Positions 36,292 through 44,822 are shown, counted from the stretch's first letter. The stretch is 64,000 nucleotides of DNA from Pseudonocardia ammonioxydans (GCF_900115005.1 NZ_FOUY01000011.1:62001-126000); one strand, 5' to 3'. Numbers and translations are program-made. The notes: generated from the letters alone by a model not told the origin.

Positions 36292-37658
36292 CCGACTCGC
36301 CGGTCTACGCCCACCTCTGGGCGACCCCGGAACTGGAGCGACTACTCGGTGAGCAGGCCCGCTGGCAGCGCTGGCTCGACGTCCTCGTGGTGCTGGCCCG
36401 TGTGCAGGCCCGCGCCGGTGTCGTGCCCGAGGCGTCCGCCCGGGTGATCGCCGAGGCGGCCCGGGTGGAGCGCATCGACTGGGAGCTCGTCGCCGAGCAG
36501 ACCCGCCGGACCTCGCACTCCACGCTCGGGCTCATCCGCGGTCTGCGCGCGGTGCTCCCGGCCGGGGTCCGCGAGCACGTCTACGTCGGCGCCACCGTGC
36601 AGGACCTCACCGACACCTGGTTCGGGCTCCTGATGCGCGACGTCGGTGACCTGCTGCAGCGCGACCTGCTGGCGGTCGAGGACGCCGCGCTCCGGCTGGC
36701 CCGGGTCCACCGGGACACCCCGATGGCCGGGCGCACGCACGGCCAGCCCGGTGCGCCGGTCACCTTCGGGCTCAAGGCGGCCTCGTGGGCCGACGAGCTG
36801 CGCCGTCACCTCGACCGGATCGGACAGGGCCGCTCGCGGTGGGCGGTCGGCCAGCTCGGCGGTGCGGTCGGGGCGCTGGCCTTCCACGACGTCGCCGGGG
36901 TGGACCCGGTCGCGCTGCGCCGTGAGTTCTGCGCGGAGCTGGGCCTGGCCGATCCCGGGATCTCGTGGCTGACCAGCCGGGACCGGGTCGCCGAGTTCGG
37001 CTGGGTGCTGGCGGCGGTGTGCGGGACCCTGGCCCGGATCGGGGGTGAGGTGGTGGAGCTGCAGCGCCCGGAGATCGGCGAGCTGGCCGAGCCCACGCGC
37101 CCGGAGGCGGTCGGCAGCATCACCATGCCGCACAAGCGCAACCCCGAGGTCGGGGAGCACCTGGACACGCTCGCCCGGCTGGCCCGCTCCTCGGCCGGAG
37201 TGCTGCTCGAGGGGACGGTCGCGCTGCACGAGCGGGACGGCCGCGGCTGGAAGGCCGAGTGGGCCGCGCTGCCCGAGGTCTGCCTGCTCAGCGGCACGGC
37301 GGTGCACCTCGCCGTCGAGCTGGTGACCGGCCTGGAGGTGCACCCGGAGGCGATGCGCGCCAACCTCGACCGGTTCGGCGACCGGCTCGCCTCCGAGCGC
37401 GTGCTGGGGGCGCTGAGCGTCCGGATCGGCAAGCACGCGGCGCAGGAGCTGCTGCACGAGCTGCTCGCCCCCACCTCCGGTGCGCCCGCGGACGCCGGCG
37501 ACCTGGCGCAGCGGCTGGCGGAGCGCGGGATCGCCACCGAGGCGGAGGTCCGCGAGTGGGCCACCCGCTCGCCGGTGCGGTCGGCGGGCGCCATGGTCGA
37601 CGCGGTCCTCGAGCGTGCCGCGGCGGTCCGTACGGCCGGGGAGGGGACGGCGCCGTGA
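36276..37658 (+). CDS. aspartase/fumarase-superfamily lyase 1 (adenylosuccinate-lyase-like; CoM pathway)
   Basis: A 460-residue lyase. THGQPGAPVTFGLKAASW (~152) and the signature loop GSITMPHKRNPEVGEHLDTLARLARSS (~283), with its catalytic Ser, place it in the aspartase/fumarase superfamily near adenylosuccinate lyase and cycloisomerase relatives. In Xanthobacter one such enzyme (XcbC1) eliminates phosphate from phosphosulfolactate to give sulfoacrylate, and a second member of the superfamily also takes part. Operon position makes CoM synthesis far likelier than purine synthesis. GTG start; the stop overlaps the next gene as GTGA. Confidence 0.82.
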   Translation: MVTRLTDSPVYAHLWATPELERLLGEQARWQRWLDVLVVLARVQARAGVVPEASARVIAEAARVERIDWELVAEQTRRTSHSTLGLIRGLRAVLPAGVREHVYVGATVQDLTDTWFGLLMRDVGDLLQRDLLAVEDAALRLARVHRDTPMAGRTHGQPGAPVTFGLKAASWADELRRHLDRIGQGRSRWAVGQLGGAVGALAFHDVAGVDPVALRREFCAELGLADPGISWLTSRDRVAEFGWVLAAVCGTLARIGGEVVELQRPEIGELAEPTRPEAVGSITMPHKRNPEVGEHLDTLARLARSSAGVLLEGTVALHERDGRGWKAEWAALPEVCLLSGTAVHLAVELVTGLEVHPEAMRANLDRFGDRLASERVLGALSVRIGKHAAQELLHELLAPTSGAPADAGDLAQRLAERGIATEAEVREWATRSPVRSAGAMVDAVLERAAAVRTAGEGTAP

Positions 37659-38653
37659 GCGACCGCGCCCGGCTCGCGGTGCTGCCGACCCCGGTGCATC
37701 CCGCCGAGCGGCTGCACGCCGTACTGGGGGGCGCCCCGATCTGGATCAAACGGGACGACCTGAGCGGGTTCGGGGTGGCGGGCAACAAGGCCCGGCCACT
37801 GGAGTTCCTGCTCGGCGACGCGCTGCGGCGCTCCCGGGACCTGCTCGTCACCGGCGGCGGGCCGGACTCGAACTTCGTCGCGGCGGCGGCGCTGGCCGCC
37901 CGGGTCACCGGGCTCGGCTGCGACGTGGTGACGACCGTCGCCGACGGTGCCCCGGACGGGGCGAACCTGCAGCTCGCCCGGGCCGCGGGGGCGCGGCTGC
38001 ACCGGGTGGCGCACCGGCGCGAGCAGATCGACGCCGCGGTCGAGGAGCTGGCCGCGCGCCGGAGCGTGCAGGGGCACCGGCCGGTGGCCGTCCCCCGGGG
38101 CGGTTCCACCCCGCTCGGCGCCGCCGGGTTCGCCCGTGCGGCGGGTGAGCTCGCCGACCAGGTGGCGAGCGGCAGGCTCCCGGAGCCCGCCGTGATCACC
38201 ATTGCGGTCGGGTCGGGCGGGAGCGCGGCGGGACTGCTCGCCGGCCTGGCCGCCACCGGGCTGCGCAGCCGGCTGCTCGGGTTCTCGGTCAGCCGCCCGC
38301 CCGCCGAGGCGGACGCGGTCGTGCGGCGCCTCGCCACCGACTGTGCCGCGGCAGCAGGGACCCCGCCGCCCGGCCCGGACCGGTGGGAGATCCACGACGC
38401 GCGCGGGCCGGGGTTCGGCGTCGCCGGTGCGGACGACCGGGCCGCCGCGGTACTGGCTCTGCGCACCGAGGGCCTGCTGCTCGACGACACCTACGGCGCG
38501 AAGGCGTTCGCCGGGACGCTGCGCCACGTGCGCGGCGGCGGCCCGGGCCCCGTCCTGTACTGGCACACCGGCGGTCTCCCGTCCGCGGTCGCACACCTCG
38601 GCGACACCGCGGACGCGGCCGGACCGCCCGAACGCGGAGGAGACCCGCTGTGA
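37655..38653 (+). CDS. PLP-dependent D-cysteine desulfhydrase/ACC deaminase-like enzyme (CoM pathway)
   Basis: A 332-residue fold-type II PLP protein. IWIKRDDLSGFGVAGNKARPLEFLLGDAL supplies the Schiff-base Lys (K45). GGGPDSNFVAAAALAA (~64) binds the substrate carboxylate, and IAVGSGGSAAGLLAGLA (~185) the PLP phosphate. The family includes D-cysteine desulfhydrase, and its Xanthobacter counterpart (XcbD1) belongs to the CoM pathway, where the thiol is introduced. Residues that fit a normal amino acid are partly changed (ARPLEF for TRKLEF). Tight overlaps on both sides indicate co-translation with the two lyases. Confidence 0.82.
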   Translation: MSDRARLAVLPTPVHPAERLHAVLGGAPIWIKRDDLSGFGVAGNKARPLEFLLGDALRRSRDLLVTGGGPDSNFVAAAALAARVTGLGCDVVTTVADGAPDGANLQLARAAGARLHRVAHRREQIDAAVEELAARRSVQGHRPVAVPRGGSTPLGAAGFARAAGELADQVASGRLPEPAVITIAVGSGGSAAGLLAGLAATGLRSRLLGFSVSRPPAEADAVVRRLATDCAAAAGTPPPGPDRWEIHDARGPGFGVAGADDRAAAVLALRTEGLLLDDTYGAKAFAGTLRHVRGGGPGPVLYWHTGGLPSAVAHLGDTADAAGPPERGGDPL

Positions 38654-40206
38654 CCGAACTGCTCCCCGGTGGGGGGCCCGCTCCGCGCGGCGGCGCCGCC
38701 CCCGAACTCGTCGAGTCCGGGTTCCACCTGGAGAACGCCGACGCCCCGTTCCTGCACCACGGCCTCAACCTCGCCGACATCGCGCACGTGCTCGACCTGC
38801 GCCGGCGGGGCCTGGTGCCCTCAGGGGTGGACCGGACGCTGCTGGCGCTGCTCCTGGACACCGAGGCCGTCCCCGCGGAGGAGTTCCCCTACGACCCGTC
38901 GTACGGCGAGCCGTACAACTCGCGGGAGGCCTACTTCGTCTCCCGGGTGGGCGACGTGGCCGGCTGGCTGCACGCCGGGCGCCCCCGGCGCGAGGCGGTG
39001 CGGATCGCGCTGCGGATCCACGTCCGGCGCCAGATCGCCGAGCTCGCCGCCGAGGCGGCGCGGTTCGCCGCCACCGCGGCCGAACGGTCGGCGGAGCACC
39101 GGCGGACCGTGATGCCCGACCAGACCTACCTCCAGCAGGCCCAGCCCTCGACGTTCGGGCACTACCTGCTCTCGTTCGCCTACCCGGCGCTGCGCGACGC
39201 CCGGCGGCTGCTCGGCGAGCTGGAGGAGATCGACTGCAGCCCGGGCGGGGCGGGCTGCGTGAACGGCACGCGGCTGCTCGACGACCGTGCGGTGGTGGCC
39301 GACCTGCTCGGGTTCCCGGCGGTCATCGAGCACACCCGGGACGCGATGTGGCAGGTCGACGGGTTCGTGCACGTGCTGGCGACGGCGGCGAGCCTGGTGT
39401 CGACGCTGAGCAAGCTGGCCGAGGACCTCGAGATCTGGGCGTCGGCCGAGTTCGACTTCGTGGACCTGGCCGACGGCTTCACGCGGGCGAGCGTGCTCAT
39501 GCCGCAGAAGCGCAACCCGTACTCGCTGGCTATCGTCCGCGGGGCCTGCGGGGTCCTGATCGGACGGATCAGCGGGTTCCTCGCGGTGGCCAAGAGCCCG
39601 TCGGCGCGCAGCGACAACCTCATCTACGCCTACGGCGAGGTCCCGCGGGCGCTGGACCTCGCGTTGCGGATCACCCGGCTGGCCACCGGGGTGGTCGGCA
39701 CCCTGCGGGTGCACGCCGACCGGATGGCCGAGGAGGTACACCGCGGCTACAGCCAGGCGACCGACCTGGCCGAGCACCTCGTGCAGACCTGCGACATCGA
39801 CTACCGCTCCGCCTACCTCGTCGTCGGCCGGACGGTGCGGGCCGCCGCCCGGGACGGCGTGCCCGGGGTCGCGATCACCGGTGAACGGGTCGACGAGGCC
39901 GCCCGCGAGCACCTGGGCCGGCCGCTCGGGGTCAGCGGTACCGACCTGTCCGCGGTCCTCGACCCGTGGCGGATCGTGCTGTCCCGCTCCGCGACGGGCG
40001 GCGCCGCACCGGACGAGGTGGAGCGGATGGCCACCGACGTGCGCGAGCGCGCGGCCGAGTCGGCCGAAGTCGCCGAGCGCAGGCTCGGCGACTTCGGCGA
40101 CAGCGAACGGACACTGCTGGCGGCCGCCCGGGCCGTCGTAGCACACGATCAGCCCCACGAGGCGGCGGGCGACGACGCCCCCGGCCTCCGGAAGGAGAGC
40201 TCATGA
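38650..40206 (+). CDS. aspartase/fumarase-superfamily lyase 2 (argininosuccinate-lyase-like; CoM pathway)
   Basis: A 518-residue lyase. YLQQAQPSTFGHYLLSFAYPALRDARRL (~158) and ASVLMPQKRNPYSLAIVRG (~280) are the argininosuccinate-lyase-like substrate and signature loops, although PQ replaces the usual PxK neighbour pattern slightly. No arginine-synthesis genes are near. A second superfamily member is a known part of bacterial CoM synthesis (XcbE1 in Xanthobacter), where elimination and decarboxylation steps are assigned to these enzymes. Start and stop overlap both neighbours, so it is co-translated with the DUF1116 gene. Confidence 0.82.
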   Translation: MTELLPGGGPAPRGGAAPELVESGFHLENADAPFLHHGLNLADIAHVLDLRRRGLVPSGVDRTLLALLLDTEAVPAEEFPYDPSYGEPYNSREAYFVSRVGDVAGWLHAGRPRREAVRIALRIHVRRQIAELAAEAARFAATAAERSAEHRRTVMPDQTYLQQAQPSTFGHYLLSFAYPALRDARRLLGELEEIDCSPGGAGCVNGTRLLDDRAVVADLLGFPAVIEHTRDAMWQVDGFVHVLATAASLVSTLSKLAEDLEIWASAEFDFVDLADGFTRASVLMPQKRNPYSLAIVRGACGVLIGRISGFLAVAKSPSARSDNLIYAYGEVPRALDLALRITRLATGVVGTLRVHADRMAEEVHRGYSQATDLAEHLVQTCDIDYRSAYLVVGRTVRAAARDGVPGVAITGERVDEAAREHLGRPLGVSGTDLSAVLDPWRIVLSRSATGGAAPDEVERMATDVRERAAESAEVAERRLGDFGDSERTLLAAARAVVAHDQPHEAAGDDAPGLRKESS

Positions 40207-41636
40207 CCGGCACGACCGCGAACGTCGTCCGCCTCCCCGAGCGGGTCGAGGTGCTCAACATCGGCCTGCCGATGTTCGCCGAGGCCGTGCGCGCCCAGGG
40301 CGGGCAGGTGCTCCACGTGGACTGGCGCCCGCCGGCCGACGGCGACCGGGAGCTGGTCCGCGCGCTGGAGGTGCTCCACGCCGACCCGGCCGTGGACCGC
40401 GCCAACGCCGAGGTGGTGCGCCGGCTCGACGTCGGTGTCCCGTCGCTGGTGACGGTCGCACCGGCGGCCGAGGTGGTGCCCCGGCTGCCGGAGCGGACGC
40501 TGCTGCACTGCGGCCCGGCGATCGGCTGGGACCGGGTCTGCGACCCGCTGCGCCGCTCGATGCGGGCCGCGACCGTCGCCGAGGGCTGGGCGGCCGACGT
40601 CGGTGAGGCCGACCGGCTGCTCGCCCGCGGTGACGTCGCCCTGCAGCCCGCCAACGAGCACGACACCGTGGTCCCGATGGCCAGCGCGATCGGCCCGTCG
40701 TCGCCGATGCTGGTGGTGGAGAACCCCGGCGACGGCGGAGCCCCCCGGCGCGCGTTCGCGCCGCTGAACCAGGGCCCGGGCGAGACCGCGTGGTTCGGCC
40801 GGGACACCGAGGCCGCCGTCGAACGCCTGCGGCTGCTGCGCGACGTCTGCGGGCCCGCGGTCGCCGCGATCCTCGACCGCGCCGGCCCGCTCGACGTGCT
40901 CGCGCTGGCCGCGCAGGGCGTGGCGATGGGCGACGACCTGCACATGCGCACCCAGGCGGCGACCAACCTGGTGACCCGCACCTGGCTGCCGCACATCGCG
41001 GTCCTGCCGGACGAGCTGCGCGCGCCGTTCGCCCGCTACCTGGGTGGCAACCACCTCTTCTACCTGACGCTCGCGATGGCGGCGGCCAAGGCGCTCACGC
41101 TGTGGGCGGCGGAGGTGCCCGGGTCGACGATCGTGACCTCGATGGCCCGCAACGGGACCACCTTCGGGATCCGGACCTCCGGCACGGACACCTGGTACGT
41201 CACCGACGCCCCGCCGGTCGGCGACGCGTTGTACTACGCGGGCTACGGACCCGACGACGCCGCGCCCGACATCGGCGACAGCGCCGTGCTGGAACTGGTC
41301 GGGCTGGGTGGTCCGGCAGCGGGCAACTCGCCGTCGGTGGCGGCGTTCCTGGGCGGGTCCATGGCCGATGCGGCCGCGGCCACCGAGGGGTTCCGTCGGA
41401 TCTGTGCCGGCACCAGCAGCCGGTTCCAGCTGCCGGCGATGGGTTTCTCGGGCTCACCGATCGGGGTGGACCTGCGGCTGGTGGTCGAGACCGGCATCAC
41501 CCCGAAGGTGACGACGGGGATCCTGCACGGGCACTCGGGGGAGGGGCAGGTCGGCGCCGGGGTCGCGACGGCGCCCCAGGCCTGCTTCGCCGAGGCGCTG
41601 CGTGCCCTCGCGGCCGGACGTCGCCGGGACCGGTGA
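40203..41636 (+). CDS. DUF1116 protein (YlbE/AllG-type, partner of FdrA in carbamoyl transfer)
   Basis: A 477-residue protein of the DUF1116 family. EVLNIGLPMFAEAVRAQGGQVLHVDWRPPADGD is the typical N-terminus, followed by ALQPANEHDTVVPMASAIGPSSPMLVVEN, AQGVAMGDDLHMRTQAATNLVTR and MARNGTTFGIRTSG. In E. coli the homologue lies with fdrA, a DUF2877 gene and a carbamate kinase gene, a set assigned to oxamate carbamoyltransferase, which forms carbamoyl phosphate from a carbamoylated substrate. Here it shares an ATGA overlap with a CoM-synthesis lyase, directly linking the two activities. Confidence 0.88.
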   Translation: MTGTTANVVRLPERVEVLNIGLPMFAEAVRAQGGQVLHVDWRPPADGDRELVRALEVLHADPAVDRANAEVVRRLDVGVPSLVTVAPAAEVVPRLPERTLLHCGPAIGWDRVCDPLRRSMRAATVAEGWAADVGEADRLLARGDVALQPANEHDTVVPMASAIGPSSPMLVVENPGDGGAPRRAFAPLNQGPGETAWFGRDTEAAVERLRLLRDVCGPAVAAILDRAGPLDVLALAAQGVAMGDDLHMRTQAATNLVTRTWLPHIAVLPDELRAPFARYLGGNHLFYLTLAMAAAKALTLWAAEVPGSTIVTSMARNGTTFGIRTSGTDTWYVTDAPPVGDALYYAGYGPDDAAPDIGDSAVLELVGLGGPAAGNSPSVAAFLGGSMADAAAATEGFRRICAGTSSRFQLPAMGFSGSPIGVDLRLVVETGITPKVTTGILHGHSGEGQVGAGVATAPQACFAEALRALAAGRRRDR

Positions 41637-41646
41637 ACGCGGGCGG

Positions 41647-42459
41647 GTGAGCACGATCGGTGACCGCGGAGCGGCGTTCGGGGAGCTGGCCCGCACCGCC
41701 GGGCCGGCCGGGTTCCTGCGCGGTCGCGTGGTGTCGGTGCACCGGCGGGCGGTCTACCTGCGCTTCGGGGACGTGCTGGTCGCGCACGTGGGGACGGGGG
41801 TCGACGCCGGGCCGCTGCACCTGCGCGGCCCGGTGCTCCCGCCGGCCCGGCCGGGGGAGGCGGTGCGCTGCGACGGGGCCCGGATCGAGGCCCGACAGTG
41901 GGCGGTGCGCTGCGACGTCCCGGACCGCATCGGCGTGCTGCCCGGTCCCGGGGAGCTGGCCCGGGCCCGGCACCGGGGAGCGCCGGCCGGTGCCCGGGTG
42001 CCGGCCGAGGCCGGTGCGGCCACCGGCGCCGTCGCGCTCGCGGTCCGGGACGGGGACCTCGCCGGTGCGGCCGACCTCCTGGGCGGGCGCGGGCCGGGTC
42101 TGACCCCGGCCGGCGACGACGTGCTCGCGGGCCTGTTGCTGGTCGCCCGGGCGTTGTGGGGCCCGGCCGCCGAGCCGTGGCTGACCGGCACGGCCGGGCG
42201 GGTGCCCACCACCGGGCACGCGCGCGCGTTCCTGCACTGGGCCGCGCGCGGACAGGGGCTCGCGCCCGAGCACGCCTGGCTCGCCGCCGTGGTCTCCGGC
42301 CGCCCCGGCGAGCGGCTCCGGCTGGAACACCGCCTCGCCGGGATCGGGGCGAGCTCGGGCCGGTGCCTGGTCGCCGGGTTGCGGCTGGGGCTCGCTCAGC
42401 TGCCGGTGTCGCCGGTGGAGACCCAGGTCAGCACCGCGGCCGCCGGACCGGGGTTGTGA
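41647..42459 (+). CDS. DUF2877 protein (YlbF/AllH-type carbamoyltransferase subunit)
   Basis: A 270-residue protein. FLRGRVVSVHRRAVYLRFGDVLVAHVG and the strongly conserved LLGGRGPGLTPAGDDVLAGLLLVARAL (~140-165) define DUF2877. It is the third component, with FdrA and the DUF1116 protein, of oxamate-carbamoyltransferase-type complexes. The GPGLTPxGDD loop is probably a phosphate- or carbamoyl-binding site, by analogy only. Last gene of the comA operon; its end overlaps the convergent XRE-cupin gene by 64 bp. A start further upstream is possible. Confidence 0.85.
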   Translation: MSTIGDRGAAFGELARTAGPAGFLRGRVVSVHRRAVYLRFGDVLVAHVGTGVDAGPLHLRGPVLPPARPGEAVRCDGARIEARQWAVRCDVPDRIGVLPGPGELARARHRGAPAGARVPAEAGAATGAVALAVRDGDLAGAADLLGGRGPGLTPAGDDVLAGLLLVARALWGPAAEPWLTGTAGRVPTTGHARAFLHWAARGQGLAPEHAWLAAVVSGRPGERLRLEHRLAGIGASSGRCLVAGLRLGLAQLPVSPVETQVSTAAAGPGL

Positions 42460-43028
42460 CAGTGCAGCGGGTGACCACCCGGCACGTGCAGCGAGTCCGC
42501 CTGCTCGAGTGCGTAGCGCTCGCCGCCCACGGTCACCTCGACGGTCCCCGCCAGCACCAGGAGCAGGTCCTCGGCGAGCCGGGCACGCACGTCGAGCGCC
42601 GCGCCCGGCTCGACCTCGACGACCGAGCCCTGCAGCGCGAACCGGTCGGACGGCCCGGTGAGCCCGGTCCGGGCCGTGCCGGGTAGCGACGGCAGGGGCG
42701 GCCGGTCCGCACCGCGCACCAGGTGCGCCACCGGGACCGGATCGCCGTCGCCGTCGACGAAGTACCCGATCGGGCGGTCCAGCGCCGCGGACAGCTTCAG
42801 CAGCGTCGTGACCGTCGGGATCATGTCGCCCTTCTCCAGCTTGTGGATCGCAGCGGACGACACGTCGGCACGGCGTGCGAGCTGCTGGAGGGACAGGCCG
42901 GCCTGCTGGCGCAGCCGGTGCAGCTTCGGGCCGATCGAGCGCACGATCGCCTCGTGGCCGGCCCCGGCGGCGTCGGTGTCGTGCGCCGGCGCCGCGTGAT
43001 CGTCCGCCGCGGCTGCGGATCCGCTCAT
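42396..43028 (-). CDS. XRE-family regulator with cupin sensor domain
   Basis: A 210-residue protein. Residues ~33-88 are a lambda-Cro-type helix-turn-helix (LHRLRQQAGLSLQQLARRADVSSAAIHKLEKGDMIPTVTTLLKLSAAL), and residues ~130-205 a cupin (EDLLLVLAGTVEVTVGGERYALEQADSLHVPGGHPLHCHNPG). Such regulators sense small metabolites through the cupin. AAGGAG lies five bases before the ATG. It sits at the centre of the CoM/nitrile region, diverging from the flavoprotein gene, and is the best candidate for the local regulator. Confidence 0.85.
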   Translation of the reverse strand: MSGSAAAADDHAAPAHDTDAAGAGHEAIVRSIGPKLHRLRQQAGLSLQQLARRADVSSAAIHKLEKGDMIPTVTTLLKLSAALDRPIGYFVDGDGDPVPVAHLVRGADRPPLPSLPGTARTGLTGPSDRFALQGSVVEVEPGAALDVRARLAEDLLLVLAGTVEVTVGGERYALEQADSLHVPGGHPLHCHNPGPAAAVLTWVSTGDTGS

Positions 43029-43046
43029 CGGGTCTCCTTGACAGAG

Positions 43047-43067
43047 CAATATCGATTAGTATCGTAA
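43047..43067. promoter_or_regulatory. divergent promoter/operator of the XRE-cupin and flavoprotein genes
   Basis: An AT-rich patch with the dyad CGAT-TAGT-ATCG (43053-43064) stands in otherwise GC-rich DNA. It lies 25 bp upstream of the XRE start codon and is a plausible autoregulatory site. Confidence 0.4.
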
Positions 43068-43159
43068 ACGCACATCAACCATGGTGAACAGCTCGCCGTC
43101 GAGCGAGCGGATCCGGCGTTCACGACCGGTCCATCGTAGTCAGCGACGAAGGGGGCCTC

Positions 43160-44506
43160 GTGCCGCACAAGACCGTGATCGTGGGAGGCGGTGCCGGTGG
43201 CCTGGGCGCCGCCGGTGGGGTGAAGGCGGCCCGGCCCGACGCCGAGGTCGTCGTCTACACCGAGTACGAGGACGTCGCCTACAGCCCGTGCGGGATCCCC
43301 TACGTCCACGGCGGCGAGATCCCGGACTTCGAGCGGTTGTTCCTGGCGACGAAGGAGGCCTACGTCGAGGCCGGGATCGACGTCCACTACCGGACACGGG
43401 TGAGCGCGATCGACACCGGCGCCCGGACGGTGACCGTCGACGGCGAGGGGGAGATCGGCTACGACACGCTCGTCCTCGCGACCGGCTTCGACTACGCCGA
43501 CCCGGGCGTCCCCGGCGGCGACCTGGAGGGTCTCTACTACGTCAAGAACATCCGGGACGCGATGGAGTGGGACAAGGTCCTCGACTCGGTGAAGCGGGCC
43601 GTGGTGATCGAGGCGAGCCCGCTGGGCGTGGAGATGACGACCTCGCTCGCACACCGTGGTATCGAGACCCACCTGGTGGACCCGCACCCGTGGCCGCTGG
43701 CGGAGATGGCCGACCCCGACATCATGGCGCCGGTCGAGGAGTCGTGGCGCGAGCTCGGGGTGCACGCGCACTTCAACACCACCCTCAAGGGCTTCCTCGG
43801 CCAGGGACACGTGTCCGGAGTGGACACCTCCGACGGCGAGATCCCCTGTGACCTCGTGGTGGTCGCGACGCACAAGGAACCCAACGCCCGGCTCGCCGCG
43901 GCGGCGGGCCTCACGATCGGCACGACCGGCGGCATCGTCGTCGACGAGCGGATGGCGACGTCCGCCCCGGGGGTCTTCGCGGTCGGCGACTGCACCGAGA
44001 TCCCGCACGGGCTGACCAGGGTGCCGCTGCAGGGCCTGACCGGCAGCCACGCCTATGCCCAGGGCAAGACGGGCGGGACCAACGCCGGCGGGGGGTCGAG
44101 GACCTACCGGGCCGTGTACGTCCCCTGGGGCACCCCGGCGGGCAAGTGGGTGATCGGTGGTGCGTCGTTCGGCGAGACCACGGCCACCGCCCTCGGGATC
44201 CCCTACGTGCTCGGGCAGGCCCAGGGCATCTCCCGCGCCCGCTACTACCCGGGGGTCAAGCCGGTGAAGGTGAAGCTGCTCGCCGAACCCGGGTCCCTGC
44301 GGCTCATCGGAGCGCAGATGGTCGGGCAGGAGGGGATCAAGGAGCGCGCCGACTTCCTCGCGACGGCCGTCCGCTTCGGTCTGACCCTGCACGACCTCGC
44401 GACGATGGAGAACGTCTACTCCCCGGCGATCGGCGCACTGAACGAACCGATCGTGATGGCCGCCAACAACGGCCTGGACGAGCTGCGCAAGGCCGGGAGG
44501 TTGTGA
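43160..44506 (+). CDS. FAD-dependent disulfide reductase-like protein (CoA-disulfide reductase family)
   Basis: A 448-residue flavoprotein. FAD-binding GGGAGGLGAAGGVKAARPDAEVVVYTE is followed by the single redox Cys44 in YSPCGIPY, as in CoA-disulfide reductases and NADH oxidases. GVFAVGDCTEIPHG (~277) is the second FAD motif, and a C-terminal dimer domain follows. The NAD(P)H Rossmann motif is abnormal: AVVIEASPLGVEM replaces GxGxxGxE. Next to CoM genes, a CoM disulfide or CoM-mixed-disulfide substrate is attractive; 2-ketopropyl-CoM reductase belongs to the same superfamily but carries a Cys pair. First gene of the nitrile-hydratase operon. Confidence 0.8.
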   Translation: MPHKTVIVGGGAGGLGAAGGVKAARPDAEVVVYTEYEDVAYSPCGIPYVHGGEIPDFERLFLATKEAYVEAGIDVHYRTRVSAIDTGARTVTVDGEGEIGYDTLVLATGFDYADPGVPGGDLEGLYYVKNIRDAMEWDKVLDSVKRAVVIEASPLGVEMTTSLAHRGIETHLVDPHPWPLAEMADPDIMAPVEESWRELGVHAHFNTTLKGFLGQGHVSGVDTSDGEIPCDLVVVATHKEPNARLAAAAGLTIGTTGGIVVDERMATSAPGVFAVGDCTEIPHGLTRVPLQGLTGSHAYAQGKTGGTNAGGGSRTYRAVYVPWGTPAGKWVIGGASFGETTATALGIPYVLGQAQGISRARYYPGVKPVKVKLLAEPGSLRLIGAQMVGQEGIKERADFLATAVRFGLTLHDLATMENVYSPAIGALNEPIVMAANNGLDELRKAGRL

Positions 44507-44508
44507 CG

Positions 44509-44769
44509 ATGGGGTTCACCAGGTGGCTCCGGGAGAACTCCGAGCACTACCTGATGGTGGGCGCGCACGAGCAGCTCGCCCGCCGCTATCCCGGGACCCG
44601 GCGGCCGCGGTCCCCGCACGGACCGGCCGAGCTGTTCTGGCTGCGGGTGTTCGCACCGGTCTACCGGGCCCTCCCGTGGCCGATGCGCCACCGCATCCTG
44701 CGGGCGATGCCGGGCAGCCACCGGCGCAGCTGGGCCGAACCGCCCCGACCGTCCGGTCCGGCGGTCTGA
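44509..44769 (+). CDS. small hypothetical basic protein
   Basis: An 86-residue protein with no family I recognise. It is basic and aromatic: MGFTRWLRENSEHYLMVGAHEQLARRYPG, then PAELFWLRVFAPVYRALPWPMRHRILRAMPGSHRRSW, which could form an amphipathic, membrane-touching helix pair. It starts 2 bp after the flavoprotein stop, so it is translated with it. A perfect 20-bp palindrome follows. Possible roles are an anchor or partner of the flavoprotein; this is a guess from position. Confidence 0.6.
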   Translation: MGFTRWLRENSEHYLMVGAHEQLARRYPGTRRPRSPHGPAELFWLRVFAPVYRALPWPMRHRILRAMPGSHRRSWAEPPRPSGPAV

Positions 44770-44776
44770 CGACACA

Positions 44777-44796
44777 CGGTGGGCGGCCGCCCACCG
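44777..44796 (+). other. perfect 20-bp palindrome, RNA hairpin between operon genes
   Basis: CGGTGGGCGGCCGCCCACCG is perfectly self-complementary. It lies 26 bp before the DsrE-like start in the middle of the operon and has no T-run. An RNA-processing or partial-termination hairpin that sets different expression levels is the simplest reading. Confidence 0.55.
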
Positions 44797-44822
44797 GGCA
44801 ACACGACGCAAAGGAGCATCCC

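Noticed and set aside
36276..40206. Purine or arginine biosynthesis lyases
   Set aside because: Signature loops resemble adenylosuccinate and argininosuccinate lyases, but no other purine or arginine genes are near, and both are translationally coupled to comA and the PLP enzyme.
34517..44506. Alkene/epoxide degradation cluster
   Set aside because: CoM genes suggest it, but no epoxyalkane:CoM transferase, hydroxypropyl-CoM dehydrogenase or monooxygenase is present, and the flavoprotein has a single redox Cys rather than the pair of 2-ketopropyl-CoM reductase.
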